Shown: positions 19,082 through 27,906 of the stretch, piece by piece | How positions within the stretch are numbered: the first letter of the stretch is position 1 | Layout of the letters: each line of letters begins with the position of its first letter | NCBI RefSeq assembly: GCF_000011365.1 | Contig: NC_004463.1 | Coordinates: 5,814,001 to 5,878,000 of the forward strand | Source of the DNA: Bradyrhizobium diazoefficiens USDA 110 | GTDB lineage: Bacteria; Pseudomonadota; Alphaproteobacteria; Rhizobiales; Xanthobacteraceae | DNA: 64,000 nt | Direction: 5' to 3' | Program-made: the position numbers and the translations under genes | The notes under the pieces: model-generated | What the model saw: the letters and a program-made list of their open reading frames with translations, nothing else | Told to the model about the DNA's origin: nothing | The model's database searches: none

Positions 19082-20065
19082 TCATTCGCGCGCGACCACC
19101 GCGTCCAGCCATGCGCAGTTCAGCGGCGGCACACGCGGGTCGGCGACGCGCACGCCACGGGCCGCGGCGTCCAGCCTCATGTCGCGCAGGCGCTTGCGCT
19201 GCTCCTCCGGCATGTTGAGCCGCTCGTGGCCCCATAGCGACGGGCCGTCAAAGGTCTCGTGCGGCTGCCAGGTCTCGGGATCGATGACGCGGCCGCCCCA
19301 GCCATATTCGATGAAGAAGCCCGAGGGCGTATTCACGTAGAACGAGGTCATGTGGTCGTTGGTGTGCCGCCCCAGCGTATAGGCAATACGGCCGTCATCC
19401 AGCTGCGCGAGGTCGTAGCCCTGCCCGACATCGTCGAGGCTGCCGAGCTCGACCATGAAATGATGCAGCGCCTTCCGTCCGGAGCCTACCATCGCAAAGC
19501 TGTGGTGGCGGCCGTTGACGTGGAAGAAATAGAGCCCATAGGGCTTGAGCCCGAAATCGGAGACGTGGAAGCCGAGCACGTCGCGGTAGAACGGCAACAG
19601 CGGCTCGACGTCCTCGACGTTCAGCACCACGTGCCCCATGCCGAGCGCGCCGGTACGAAAACCCGAGATCGGCCGCCCCGGCTTGAACGGCTCGGTTGCA
19701 AGCTCCGGCTTGCAGAAGGCCTCAAGCCGATTGCCGGCGGGATCGGCGAACGTGATCAGCTCGGCCACATGACGTTCGTCGGCGAGCGCGCGCGAGCCGC
19801 GCGTCACCTTCACGCTGTGGCTTTCCAGCCGCCCGGCTAACTGATCGAGCTCGGCGGTTGAGGGAACTTCCCATCCCATCACCGCCAGCCCGGCATCACT
19901 GCTGCCGTCGACGATCAGCCGCTGCTTGCGATCGTCCATGCGGAAGGCGCGCATCTTGCCGCCGCGATCGACCTGCTGCATGCCGAGCAGCCGGGTTGCC
20001 ATGTGGCCCCACTGATCGAGCTGGGATGAATTGATCCGGACATAGCCGAGCGCGGTGATTTCCAT
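19082..20065 (-). CDS. Type I extradiol ring-cleavage dioxygenase (VOC superfamily)
   Basis: 327 residues with two vicinal-oxygen-chelate modules. The second holds the Fe(II) triad: His145 (MGHVVLN), His202 (LHHFMVEL) and Glu253 (FFIEYGWGG). The residues YFFHVNGRHHSFA and the C-terminal FIEYGWGG are typical of BphC/catechol 2,3-dioxygenase-like enzymes acting on bicyclic or substituted catechols. It opens the ring of a dihydroxylated aromatic using O2. It is divergent from an IclR regulator and a FAD hydroxylase gene, so it belongs to that degradation cluster. Confidence 0.85.
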   Translation of the reverse strand: MEITALGYVRINSSQLDQWGHMATRLLGMQQVDRGGKMRAFRMDDRKQRLIVDGSSDAGLAVMGWEVPSTAELDQLAGRLESHSVKVTRGSRALADERHVAELITFADPAGNRLEAFCKPELATEPFKPGRPISGFRTGALGMGHVVLNVEDVEPLLPFYRDVLGFHVSDFGLKPYGLYFFHVNGRHHSFAMVGSGRKALHHFMVELGSLDDVGQGYDLAQLDDGRIAYTLGRHTNDHMTSFYVNTPSGFFIEYGWGGRVIDPETWQPHETFDGPSLWGHERLNMPEEQRKRLRDMRLDAAARGVRVADPRVPPLNCAWLDAVVARE

Positions 20066-20211
20066 CGACGTCCTCCCGAGGGCATCGCACCCGCCGCACT
20101 GCGGCGAACTTGATACCGGCCGCGCACGCTCCTACGGTGGCGTCCGCAATCGCTTCTCGTTTGCGAAGACGATAGCCGCGGAGCGAAACGGCACAAGGGA
20201 GGAAATGCGAA

Positions 20212-21003
20212 GTGTCCAAGGAGCGGACGCGGACCGGAGCGCCGCGGCAGTCGGAGGGCGTCCGCGCCTTCAAGCGTGGGCTGGACGTGCTGCACGAGAT
20301 CAACCGGTCCGGCGGCAGCCGCGCGGGCGACGTCGCCCGCGCACTCGACCTGCCTCGCCCGACCGTCTATCGCCTGCTCGAGACGTTGGAGGAACTTGGC
20401 TATGTCGCCCGCAGCGCCAGCGACGACCGCTTTCGCGTGACCCGGCGCGCGCTCAGTCTCGGCGACGGCTACGATCCCGGCGTGGTGATCTGCCAGGCGG
20501 CGGCGCCTTATCTCGCCGAGCTCAGCAAGAACCTCGTCTGGCCGGTCGATCTCTCGACTTACGAGAACGCCGCGATGGTGGTGCAGGAAACCACGCACTC
20601 CCGCAGCCCGCTCTCGATCGACCGCGGCATGATCGGCAAGCGCCTGCCGATGTTGCGGACGTCCGCGGGCCGCGCTTATCTCGCCGCTTGTCCTGCGCGC
20701 GAGCGCAACCTGATCGTCAATCATCTGCGACGCATCGACGAGGCCGACGATCGCCCCTTCCTCGACGAAGGCCGCCTCGACCGCATGATCGCCGAGACGC
20801 AAGCCCGCGGCTACGCCATCCGCAGCGAGGGCGAGTACAATCCCAAGACGGCCTCGATCGCGGTCCCCATCGTGCGCAACGGCGCCGTGTTCGGCTGCAT
20901 CTCCATCATCTGGATCCGCTCGGCCCTCGGAATTGAAGAAGCGGTGGCGCAATTTGCAGGACAGCTTCAGGAAACGGCATCGGCCATCCCGGTCGAGGTC
21001 TAG
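20212..21003 (+). CDS. IclR-family regulator of the aromatic cluster (MhpR-like)
   Basis: 263 residues from GTG 20212, with AAGGGAGG 9 bases upstream. The N-terminal winged HTH is AFKRGLDVLHEINRSGGSRAGD ... LPRPTVYRLLETLEELGYV (20-65). The C-terminal ligand domain spans about 80-255 and includes GKRLPMLRTSAGRAYLAACP and a late GCISIIW. The pattern is that of MhpR, activator of hydroxyphenylpropionate degradation in enterobacteria. It lies between the divergent dioxygenase and the hydroxylase and likely controls both in response to the aromatic substrate. Confidence 0.82.
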   Translation: MSKERTRTGAPRQSEGVRAFKRGLDVLHEINRSGGSRAGDVARALDLPRPTVYRLLETLEELGYVARSASDDRFRVTRRALSLGDGYDPGVVICQAAAPYLAELSKNLVWPVDLSTYENAAMVVQETTHSRSPLSIDRGMIGKRLPMLRTSAGRAYLAACPARERNLIVNHLRRIDEADDRPFLDEGRLDRMIAETQARGYAIRSEGEYNPKTASIAVPIVRNGAVFGCISIIWIRSALGIEEAVAQFAGQLQETASAIPVEV

Positions 21004-21079
21004 CGGGGTCCGTCCGCTGGGCGGACACTTGGCGCGACGGCATTGATGCTGCGGCGCGGCTTGGGGAAGAGATAGCCCC

Positions 21080-22588
21080 ATGCAACATAAGTCCACCCCC
21101 GAAGAGTTTGATGTCGTGATCGTCGGCCGCGGCCCGGTTGGCGCCACGTTGGCCAATCTGCTCGGACTGTGCGGCGTGCGGACGCTGGTACTGGAGCGCG
21201 AGGCGCGGACCTATCACCTGCCGCGCGCGGTGCATTTCGACGACGAATGCATGCGCGTGTTCCAGACCATCGGCCTCGCCGACGCGATCCTGCCGCATGT
21301 CATCCTCAGCCCCGGGATGCTCTTTCTCGACGCCGGCGGCCGGATGCTGCTGGACTGGTCGCGCCCGCAGACGCTCACGCCGATGGGATGGAATCTCAGC
21401 TATCGCTTCCACCAGCCCGATCTGGAGGACGTGCTGATCCATGGCCTTGCGCGCTGGCCGCATGTCACCCTGCGCAACCGCTGCGACGTGTTCGCGCTGG
21501 ATCAGGACGAGACTGGCGTGCGCGTCCGCTACGAGGATCTTGCCAACGGGACGCTTGGTGAAGTCCGTGCCGGCTATGTGGTCGGCTGCGACGGTGCCCG
21601 CTCTCTGGTGCGCCGCTTCATCGGCTCCGGCATGGACGATCTCGGCTTTCACGAGCGCTGGCTGGTGATCGACGTGCTGCTCAAGCGCGACCGCGATGAC
21701 CTCGGCGACTACAGCATCCAGCACTGCGACCCCCGGCGGCCGGCGACCTATGTCCGCGGCACCGGCACCCGGCGGCGCTGGGAGATCACGGTGTTGCCGG
21801 ACGAGGATTCGCAAGATGTGGCGCAGCCGGCCAAGGTCTGGGAGCTGCTGTCGCGCTGGATCACGCCCGACGACGCCGAGATCGAGCGCGCCGCTGTCTA
21901 TACTTTTCATTCCGTGATCGCGCAGCAATGGCGGGGCGGACGGCTGCTGCTCGCGGGCGATTCCGCACACCAGACCCCACCCTTCCTCGGACAGGGCATG
22001 TGCGCCGGCATCCGCGATGCCGCCAACCTTGCCTGGAAACTCGGCGCGATCATCCGCGACGGCGCCGCGCCTGATCTGCTGGAGACCTATCAGAGCGAGC
22101 GCCAGCCGCATGTGCGGGAGTTCATCGAGCTCGCCATTCGCCTTGGCGGCATCATCAACACCAAGGCGATCGAGGCCGGCCTTGCCGCCGGCGAAGCGCG
22201 CGACAACGCGCCCGTGAAACTCGAGGTGAAAAAGCCCCTGCTCGGCCCCGGGCTCGCGCTCGGCGGCCTGCCGCTGGCCGGGCATCTCGCACCGCAGTTC
22301 GAGCTGAACGACGGTCGCCGCAGCGATGACCGGACCGGCTACAGCCATGTGCTGCTTGTCGAGAGCGCGGCCGCGCTGCCATCGCGTCTTGTCTCGTCGC
22401 CGGCCGGGATCGCAATCCTGACCGGCGACGAAGCCCAGGGCGTCGGGCACTGGCTGCGTGAGCACGGCATCATCGCCGCGCTGGTCCGTCCCGACCGCTA
22501 TGTGCGTGGCACAGCCCGCAACGATTCCGAGTTCGAACGACTCGTCGCCGCCGTTACTCCCCCAACCCGCGTGCCGTCCGCGGCTTGA
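21080..22588 (+). CDS. FAD-dependent aromatic hydroxylase, MhpA-like
   Basis: 502 residues. FAD-binding fold: VVIVGRGPVGATLAN near residues 12-26, then the DG motif VVGCDGARSLVRR, then the GD motif LLAGDSAHQTPPFLGQGM near 293-312 followed by IRDAANLAWKL. The C-terminal thioredoxin-like extension ends near 502. This is the group A flavoprotein monooxygenase layout of 3-(3-hydroxyphenyl)propionate hydroxylase, which adds an ortho hydroxyl with NADH and O2. The product would be the catechol cleaved by the dioxygenase at 19082-20065. The ring substrate is inferred. Confidence 0.85.
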   Translation: MQHKSTPEEFDVVIVGRGPVGATLANLLGLCGVRTLVLEREARTYHLPRAVHFDDECMRVFQTIGLADAILPHVILSPGMLFLDAGGRMLLDWSRPQTLTPMGWNLSYRFHQPDLEDVLIHGLARWPHVTLRNRCDVFALDQDETGVRVRYEDLANGTLGEVRAGYVVGCDGARSLVRRFIGSGMDDLGFHERWLVIDVLLKRDRDDLGDYSIQHCDPRRPATYVRGTGTRRRWEITVLPDEDSQDVAQPAKVWELLSRWITPDDAEIERAAVYTFHSVIAQQWRGGRLLLAGDSAHQTPPFLGQGMCAGIRDAANLAWKLGAIIRDGAAPDLLETYQSERQPHVREFIELAIRLGGIINTKAIEAGLAAGEARDNAPVKLEVKKPLLGPGLALGGLPLAGHLAPQFELNDGRRSDDRTGYSHVLLVESAAALPSRLVSSPAGIAILTGDEAQGVGHWLREHGIIAALVRPDRYVRGTARNDSEFERLVAAVTPPTRVPSAA

Positions 22589-22614
22589 CCGAACCCGCTT
22601 TCCAAGGACATCTC

Positions 22615-23466
22615 ATGAAGCTGCTCTCTTTCATCGTCGACAGCCGCACCTCCTTCGGGGCCGTCAAGGACAACGGCGTCGTCGATCTCGGCGCGCGCAT
22701 GGCAGGCTGCACGACACTGCGGCAGCTGCTCGAAGCCGGTCGCGTCGCCGAGGCGGCAAAGCTCGTCGCGTCCGCCGCGCCCGATCATGCCCTCGACAAG
22801 GTCAGCTTCGCGCCCGTCATCCCCGATCCCGGCAAGATCATCTGCGTCGGCCTGAACTATCGCGACCATGTCGCTGAAACCGGACGTATCGTCACCGAGA
22901 AGCCCGCACTCTTCGTTCGCTTCCCCTGCAGCCAGGTCGGCCATCTCCAGCCGATCGTGAAGCCGAAAGTCAGCGACGATTTCGACTATGAGGGCGAGCT
23001 TGCGCTCGTCATCGGCAAGGAAGGCCGGCACATCCCCGCGAACCGCGCGCTCGACCACATCGCCGGCTATTCCTGCTACAACGAAGGCAGCGTCCGCGAC
23101 TGGCAGCGCCACACCAGCCAGTTCCTCTCCGGCAAGACCTTTGCCGAAAGCGGCAGCTTCGGCCCATGGCTGGTGACGGCGGACGAAATTCCCGATCCGT
23201 CAAAGCTGACCTTGCAGACCCGGCTCAACGGCACGGTGGTGCAGGACACCACCACCGATCTCCTGATCACCGCCATCCCCGGGCTGATCGCCTACATCTC
23301 GACGATCTGCCCGCTGGTCCCCGGCGACGTCATCGTCACGGGCACGCCCGGCGGCGTCGGCGCAAAGCGCACGCCGCCGTTGTGGATGCGCCCCGGCGAC
23401 ACCGTCGAGGTCGAGATCTCCGGCATCGGAACCTTGCGCAACAAGGTCATCGCCGAACCGGAGTGA
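22615..23466 (+). CDS. Fumarylacetoacetate hydrolase-family enzyme
   Basis: 283 residues from ATG 22615, preceded by AAGGA at 6 bases; a longer reading from 22585 would overlap the hydroxylase stop and lacks a good site. The FAH fold is recognisable from IICVGLNYRDHVAETG, the acidic metal-binding stretch DFDYEGELALVIGK, and VIVTGTPGGVGAKRTPP near the C-terminus. In such clusters FAH proteins hydrolyse or hydrate the ring-opened 2-oxo acid. It is tightly linked to the hydroxylase (26 bp gap) and to the following binding-protein gene (46 bp). Confidence 0.85.
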   Translation: MKLLSFIVDSRTSFGAVKDNGVVDLGARMAGCTTLRQLLEAGRVAEAAKLVASAAPDHALDKVSFAPVIPDPGKIICVGLNYRDHVAETGRIVTEKPALFVRFPCSQVGHLQPIVKPKVSDDFDYEGELALVIGKEGRHIPANRALDHIAGYSCYNEGSVRDWQRHTSQFLSGKTFAESGSFGPWLVTADEIPDPSKLTLQTRLNGTVVQDTTTDLLITAIPGLIAYISTICPLVPGDVIVTGTPGGVGAKRTPPLWMRPGDTVEVEISGIGTLRNKVIAEPE

Positions 23467-23512
23467 CCGCCAACGTCGCTCAATCAAAACGACAACAAAA
23501 TCAGGAAACGCC

Positions 23513-24724
23513 ATGGCCACTCACCGCACGACCTCCGCCGCTATCCTGCTGATCACGCTGGCGCTCGCAGGCACCGCCGCACGCGCCGAGATCAAAGGCG
23601 ACGCCATCCGGATCGGCGTCCTCACCGACATGAACGGGATTTTCGCCACCGCCATGGGTCCGGGCTCGGTCGAGGCGGCGCGAATGGCGGCGGAGGAGTT
23701 CGGCGGCAAGATCAACGGCAAGCCCATCGAGATTTTGCAGGCCGATCACCAGAACAAGCCGGACCTTGCAGGCTCACTCGCGCGAAAATGGTTCAGCGAC
23801 GGCGTGCAGGCGATCGCGGACGGTGGCAGCTCGGGCGCGGCGCTCGCGGTGCAGGAGCTGGTGCGCGGCAACGGCAGGATCTTCCTCGTCTCCGGCGCCG
23901 GCGCCAACCAGCTCACGGATGAGGCCTGCGCGCCGACCAGCGTGCAATGGACCCAGGACGCCTACTCCACCGCGACTGCCGTGGTCTCCGGCATCATGCA
24001 GACCAGCAAGGAGCCATGGTTCTTCATCACCGGCGACTACGCCTTCGGCCATTCGATCGAGGCGACCGCTCGCGCCCGCATCACCGAGCTTGGCGGCAAG
24101 GTTGCTGGCGGCGTTAAAGCCCAGCTCGGCACGCCCGACTACAGCTCGTTCCTACTCCAGGCGCAGTCCTCGGGCGCAAAGGTCCTGGCGATCAACGTCG
24201 CCGGCGACAACGCCACCGCGATCAAGCAGGCCGAAGAATTCGGGCTCGCCGCGCAGGGCATGAAGATCGTGCCGATGTCGTTCCAGAATGTCGACATCGA
24301 AGCGGTCGGCCTGAAGGCCACGCGCGGCGACCTTATCGTGACCTCGTTCTTCGAGGATATCTCGCCGGCGGCGCGGAAATTTTCCGATGCGTTCTATGCG
24401 CGCCGCAAGGCGATGCCCTCACAGATCCAGGCCGGGGTTTATTCCGCCGTACGCCACTATCTGCAGGCCATCAAGGACACCGATACGGACGACAGCGCGA
24501 TCGTGATGGCCAAGATGAAGGCGACGCCGGTGTCGGATGCCTACACCACCAACGGCCGCATCCGCGAGGACCAGCGCATGGTGCACGATCTCTATCTGGT
24601 CCAGGTCAAGACGCCGGAAGAGTCGAAAGGCCCGTGGGATTTCGTCAAGCTGGTCGCGACGATCCCGCCCGACCAGGCCTTCCGCCCGCTCGACCGCAGC
24701 AAGTGCAGCCTGGTCGGCAAGTAA
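23513..24724 (+). CDS. ABC transporter substrate-binding protein, branched-chain amino acid (LivK) type
   Basis: 403 residues with a signal peptide (TSAAILLITLALAGTAARAE, cleavage after about residue 24). The periplasmic-binding fold type I begins IKGDAIRIGVLTDMNGIF and includes the ligand-loop segments GGSSGAALAVQELV and LVSGAGANQLTDEAC. Rhizobial genomes use many such proteins to capture aromatic acids. Its position at the end of the aromatic operon suggests it binds the substrate degraded by the cluster. No permease or ATPase is adjacent, so it must borrow one. Confidence 0.85.
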   Translation: MATHRTTSAAILLITLALAGTAARAEIKGDAIRIGVLTDMNGIFATAMGPGSVEAARMAAEEFGGKINGKPIEILQADHQNKPDLAGSLARKWFSDGVQAIADGGSSGAALAVQELVRGNGRIFLVSGAGANQLTDEACAPTSVQWTQDAYSTATAVVSGIMQTSKEPWFFITGDYAFGHSIEATARARITELGGKVAGGVKAQLGTPDYSSFLLQAQSSGAKVLAINVAGDNATAIKQAEEFGLAAQGMKIVPMSFQNVDIEAVGLKATRGDLIVTSFFEDISPAARKFSDAFYARRKAMPSQIQAGVYSAVRHYLQAIKDTDTDDSAIVMAKMKATPVSDAYTTNGRIREDQRMVHDLYLVQVKTPEESKGPWDFVKLVATIPPDQAFRPLDRSKCSLVGK

Positions 24725-24778
24725 AGCGTTTTCAAGCGAAGTGGATGCCGGTTCGCGTTAAGAAAACGCGTCAAAATA
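24724..24778. repeat. Short interspersed repeat with inverted ends
   Basis: GCGTTTTC at 24726-24733 is mirrored by GAAAACGC at 24762-24769 around GAAGTGGATGCCGGTTCGCG. I recognise this type of element as widespread in Bradyrhizobium/Rhodopseudomonas intergenic DNA. Here it starts immediately after the stop codon of the binding-protein gene and could act as a terminator. Confidence 0.6.
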
Positions 24779-24789
24779 GGAATCAACCC

Positions 24790-25632
24790 TCAGGCGAGAT
24801 AGCGCGTCAGATAGCCTTCCATCGCGTAGAGCGCGCAGAGCGCCAGGCTCGACCACACCGCGGCGCTGAAATACAGGAACATCCAGGTCAGCTCGCCCTT
24901 CCAGTGCGCGATGTCGTGGGTCACCACCCAGCGCGTCGAGACGTCATGCAGGCCTTCGAGGAAGCCCAGGAACCTGCCGCCCTCGGCATGCCCTGCCCGC
25001 CAGCGGCTGAGATACATCGGCACGTCGACGGTAACGAGGAAGGCGAGGAAGCAGGCGATGCCGACGATGCCGGCGATCAGAGCCCAGCGCACCACGCCCT
25101 GGAATTCCGGCATCAGGCGGCACAGCGCGATGCCGGCGAGGAAGAAGGTCACCGCCCACAGCGAATTCTCGATCGCGTTGAAGAGATAGTTGGTGGTCAC
25201 GACCGCGTACCACGAGAAACACTCCGCGATGATGATCACGGGCACGATCACCCACGCGATGTTCACGGCCGTCTCGGCACCCGTCATGGTGCCGAGCTGA
25301 TGCAGGATCACCGCCCATTGCGCGGCGAAGCAGACTTCGGCCACCGTCGCGACCGAGCGGCCGACAAAGACGCTCGAGAGCCAGGTGTCGAACAGGCAGA
25401 TGCGCTGCACGTCGGCGCGCGGCAGGAACGAGCGGAAGGCGCAGCCGAACACATACCCCGCGCAGAGCAGGAACATCAGCCCGATGTCGGAGCCGCCGCC
25501 GACGCTGCCCGCAACCGTCGGGTAGAACTCGCGATACAGCATGAACCAGACGAGGATGTTGGCGCTGCTGACGAGCGTGAGCGACCCCCACCACCACGCG
25601 AGGGGATTTGACCGCGCCTGCCACTGCAACAT
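24790..25632 (-). CDS. Multi-pass membrane protein of unknown function
   Basis: 280 residues from ATG 25632 (MLQWQARSNPLAWWWG), with GGAG about 7 bases upstream; a longer reading to 25815 crosses a promoter-like region and adds no membrane segment. About seven hydrophobic helices are visible, for example LTLVSSANILVWFMLY, VNIAWVIVPVIIIAECFSWY and LTWMFLYFSAAVWSSLALC. Histidines and tryptophans cluster near the C-terminus (STRWVVTHDIAHWKGELTW). I do not recognise the family. It is divergent from an IclR regulator, which may control it. Confidence 0.65.
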   Translation of the reverse strand: MLQWQARSNPLAWWWGSLTLVSSANILVWFMLYREFYPTVAGSVGGGSDIGLMFLLCAGYVFGCAFRSFLPRADVQRICLFDTWLSSVFVGRSVATVAEVCFAAQWAVILHQLGTMTGAETAVNIAWVIVPVIIIAECFSWYAVVTTNYLFNAIENSLWAVTFFLAGIALCRLMPEFQGVVRWALIAGIVGIACFLAFLVTVDVPMYLSRWRAGHAEGGRFLGFLEGLHDVSTRWVVTHDIAHWKGELTWMFLYFSAAVWSSLALCALYAMEGYLTRYLA

Positions 25633-25653
25633 GAATCGCTCCGCTGTAATCGA

Positions 25654-25685
25654 TGTGACATCTATTCGTAATAATCCTGTCACAG
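25654..25685. promoter_or_regulatory. Inverted repeat TGTGACA-N18-TGTCACA
   Basis: Perfect 7-bp arms at 25654-25660 and 25679-25685 flank an AT-rich 18-bp spacer. The element lies 22 bp upstream of the membrane-protein start and about 160 bp upstream of the divergent IclR gene, a plausible place for a regulator site. Confidence 0.45.
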
Positions 25686-25844
25686 GACGCCATGGAATCA
25701 CGACAAAAATCTGTGTGCGGCTCGGCTCGCGCGCGTCTTTTTTGCCCGCGGTAGCGACGGAGAGCGTGTCCACATATCGGACGGATGAGGCACAATTATC
25801 GAATTTATTGGACAAGCCAGCGGAGCGGGTCCATTAGAACTCCC

Positions 25845-26726
25845 ATGGCTCGAACCGCGTCCAAACCGCCTCCCGCCTCCTCATCCGCGGCCGCAGTGCT
25901 GGCTTCGAGCGCGGATGACGCCGCGTTCGCGACGACGCTGGCAAAGGGCCTCGTGGTGCTCGAGGCGTTCAAGGCCGGAACGACGCAGCTCGGCAACATG
26001 GAGCTGTCGACGCTGACGGGGATTCCGCGGCCGACGGTGGCACGGCTGACGCATACGCTCGCCGAGCTCGGCTACCTCCGCTACGACGCCGAACGTGCGA
26101 AATACCGCGTCGGGGCACGCGCCCTGCGGATGGCGCATCCGCTGCTTGCCGACATGCAGTTCCGCCAGGTCGCGCGCCCGATGATGATGGAGCTGGCGCA
26201 GAGCGTGCGCGGCACGGTCTCGATCGGCCTGCTGGATGGCACGTCGATGATCTATGTCGAGACCGCGCGCTCCGGCGATGTCGGCCCGCACGTCCCCGAC
26301 ATCGGCATGCCCATTCCCGTGGTGATGACGGCAATGGGCCGCGCCGCGGCCGCGACCTTGCCGCCGGCCGATGCAGCGCTGCTCGAACAGCAGATCGCAA
26401 GCGAGGATGCCGAGCTGTGGTCGGCCTTTCGCGACAGATATCGCGCCGGCCTTGCACAATGCGCCAGCCGCGGATTTTGCACCTGCTGGGGCGAGTACAT
26501 GGCCTCGATCCACGCCGTCGCCGCGCCGCTGTTTCATGCAGATGAGACGAGGCGGTCGTTCTCCATCAATTGCGGCATTCCCGCGTTCCGGCTCCAGCCC
26601 GGCCAATTGGAGGCCGAGATCGGCCCGCGCATCGCTGCCCTCGCCGACAGCATCCGCGCCATCGTCGGCGCGGCAGGGCCGGCGGCCGAGACACAAAAGC
26701 AAAACAAGAAGAGGGCCAGGAAATGA
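25845..26726 (+). CDS. IclR-family transcriptional regulator
   Basis: 293 residues from ATG 25845. A low-complexity Ala/Ser-rich N-terminus precedes the winged HTH (FATTLAKGLVVLEAFKAGTT ... GIPRPTVARLTHTLAELGYL). The effector domain contains GTVSIGLLDGTSMIYVETARS and GFCTCWGEYMASIHAVAAPL. The tail is lysine/arginine-rich. It is divergent from the membrane protein at 24790-25632 and 36 bp upstream of a Bug-type receptor, so either may be its target. Confidence 0.82.
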   Translation: MARTASKPPPASSSAAAVLASSADDAAFATTLAKGLVVLEAFKAGTTQLGNMELSTLTGIPRPTVARLTHTLAELGYLRYDAERAKYRVGARALRMAHPLLADMQFRQVARPMMMELAQSVRGTVSIGLLDGTSMIYVETARSGDVGPHVPDIGMPIPVVMTAMGRAAAATLPPADAALLEQQIASEDAELWSAFRDRYRAGLAQCASRGFCTCWGEYMASIHAVAAPLFHADETRRSFSINCGIPAFRLQPGQLEAEIGPRIAALADSIRAIVGAAGPAAETQKQNKKRARK

Positions 26727-26762
26727 ACAAGACAACTGGCGCTCCACCACCGGGAGGCCAAC

Positions 26763-27737
26763 ATGACCGTCACACGCCGAACATTGCTGGGCACCCTCGC
26801 CCTTGCCCTGTCCGGGCTTCCAGTCTCCGTGCGCGCTGAGGACCTTTGGCCGTCGCACATGGTGCGGCTGATCTCGCCCTACGGGCCCGGCGGCTCCAAC
26901 GACATCTCGCTGCGTCTGCTCGCCGAAGAGTTCGGCCGCAGCCTGCACCAGCAATTCATCGTCGAGAACAAGCCGGGCGCCGGCACGCGCATTGCGAACG
27001 ATCTCGTCGCGCATGCGCCGGGCGACGGCTACACCATTCTCTATGTCGCGGCCCCCTATGCCACCGCCGAGGCGCTGTTCGGCAAGCTGACCTATGATCG
27101 CAAGGATCTTCGGCCGGTCGCGATGGCGGTGATCGCGCCGCTGTTCCTGATCATCAGCGCGGACGCGCCGTTCAAGACGCTGCCGGACCTGATCGCCTAC
27201 GGCAAATCGAAGCCGGACGGACTGACCTTCGCCTCACCCGGCGCCGGCTCGCAGCCGCATCTTGCCGGCGAGCTCCTGTTCAGGGATGCCGGCGTCAAGG
27301 GTCTCAACATCCCGTTCCGCGGTGACGCGGCGTCCTACACCGAGCTGCTCGCCGGCCGCGTCGATGCCACGCTGACCGCACTCCCGACGGCGCTGCCCTA
27401 CATCCAGAGCGGCAAGTTCGCCGTGCTCGGCGTCGCCTCCAGCGAGCGCAGCCCGCTCTATCCGCAGGCTCCGACGCTGCGCGAGCAAGGCTTTCCCAAC
27501 GTGATCGCCGCCGGCTGGTTCGGCTTCATGGCGCCGGCCGCAACGCCGCAGCCGATCGTCGACAAGCTACAGACCGAAGTCTCGCGCGTGCTCGCCGACC
27601 CCGCCGTGAAGGACAAGCTCACCGCCCAGGGCCTGGAAGTGCGCACCGGCACCGCCGCCGAATTCGGCCAGTTCATCGACAGCGAGACCCAGAGGTGGAC
27701 CGGATTGATCCGCGAGGCCGGGCTGAAGGGGGAGTGA
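26763..27737 (+). CDS. Bug-family tripartite tricarboxylate transporter substrate-binding protein
   Basis: 324 residues. The N-terminus TVTRRTLLGTLALALSG is a twin-arginine-like signal peptide. The mature Bug fold has the hallmark VRLISPYGPGGSNDISLRLL, VENKPGAGTRIAND and FASPGAGSQPHLAGELL segments. These receptors bind carboxylated organic acids in the periplasm and normally hand them to TctAB. No tctA/tctB gene is nearby, so it is an orphan receptor. It follows an IclR regulator closely and is probably co-transcribed. Confidence 0.87.
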   Translation: MTVTRRTLLGTLALALSGLPVSVRAEDLWPSHMVRLISPYGPGGSNDISLRLLAEEFGRSLHQQFIVENKPGAGTRIANDLVAHAPGDGYTILYVAAPYATAEALFGKLTYDRKDLRPVAMAVIAPLFLIISADAPFKTLPDLIAYGKSKPDGLTFASPGAGSQPHLAGELLFRDAGVKGLNIPFRGDAASYTELLAGRVDATLTALPTALPYIQSGKFAVLGVASSERSPLYPQAPTLREQGFPNVIAAGWFGFMAPAATPQPIVDKLQTEVSRVLADPAVKDKLTAQGLEVRTGTAAEFGQFIDSETQRWTGLIREAGLKGE

Positions 27738-27778
27738 CAGCCGAGGTGGACGAGTGAGGGGCGCCATCGACCGACTCT

Positions 27779-27893
27779 CGTCATGGCCGGGCTTGTCCCG
27801 GCCAACCGCGCGGCACGTAGAACGTGGATGCCCGGGCCTTCGCCTCGCCGGAGCGGCTTCGGCCGCGCAGGCGGAACAAGCCCGGGCATGACG
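27779..27893. repeat. Interspersed palindromic repeat
   Basis: CGTCATGGCCGGGCTTG at the left is mirrored by CAAGCCCGGGCATGACG at the right, enclosing smaller arms. It occupies the gap between the Bug receptor and the AHSA1 gene, which converge on it, and could serve as a bidirectional terminator. It is a third repeat family, different from those at 881 and 7029. Confidence 0.7.
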
Positions 27894-27906
27894 ACTGACG
27901 GTGCAG

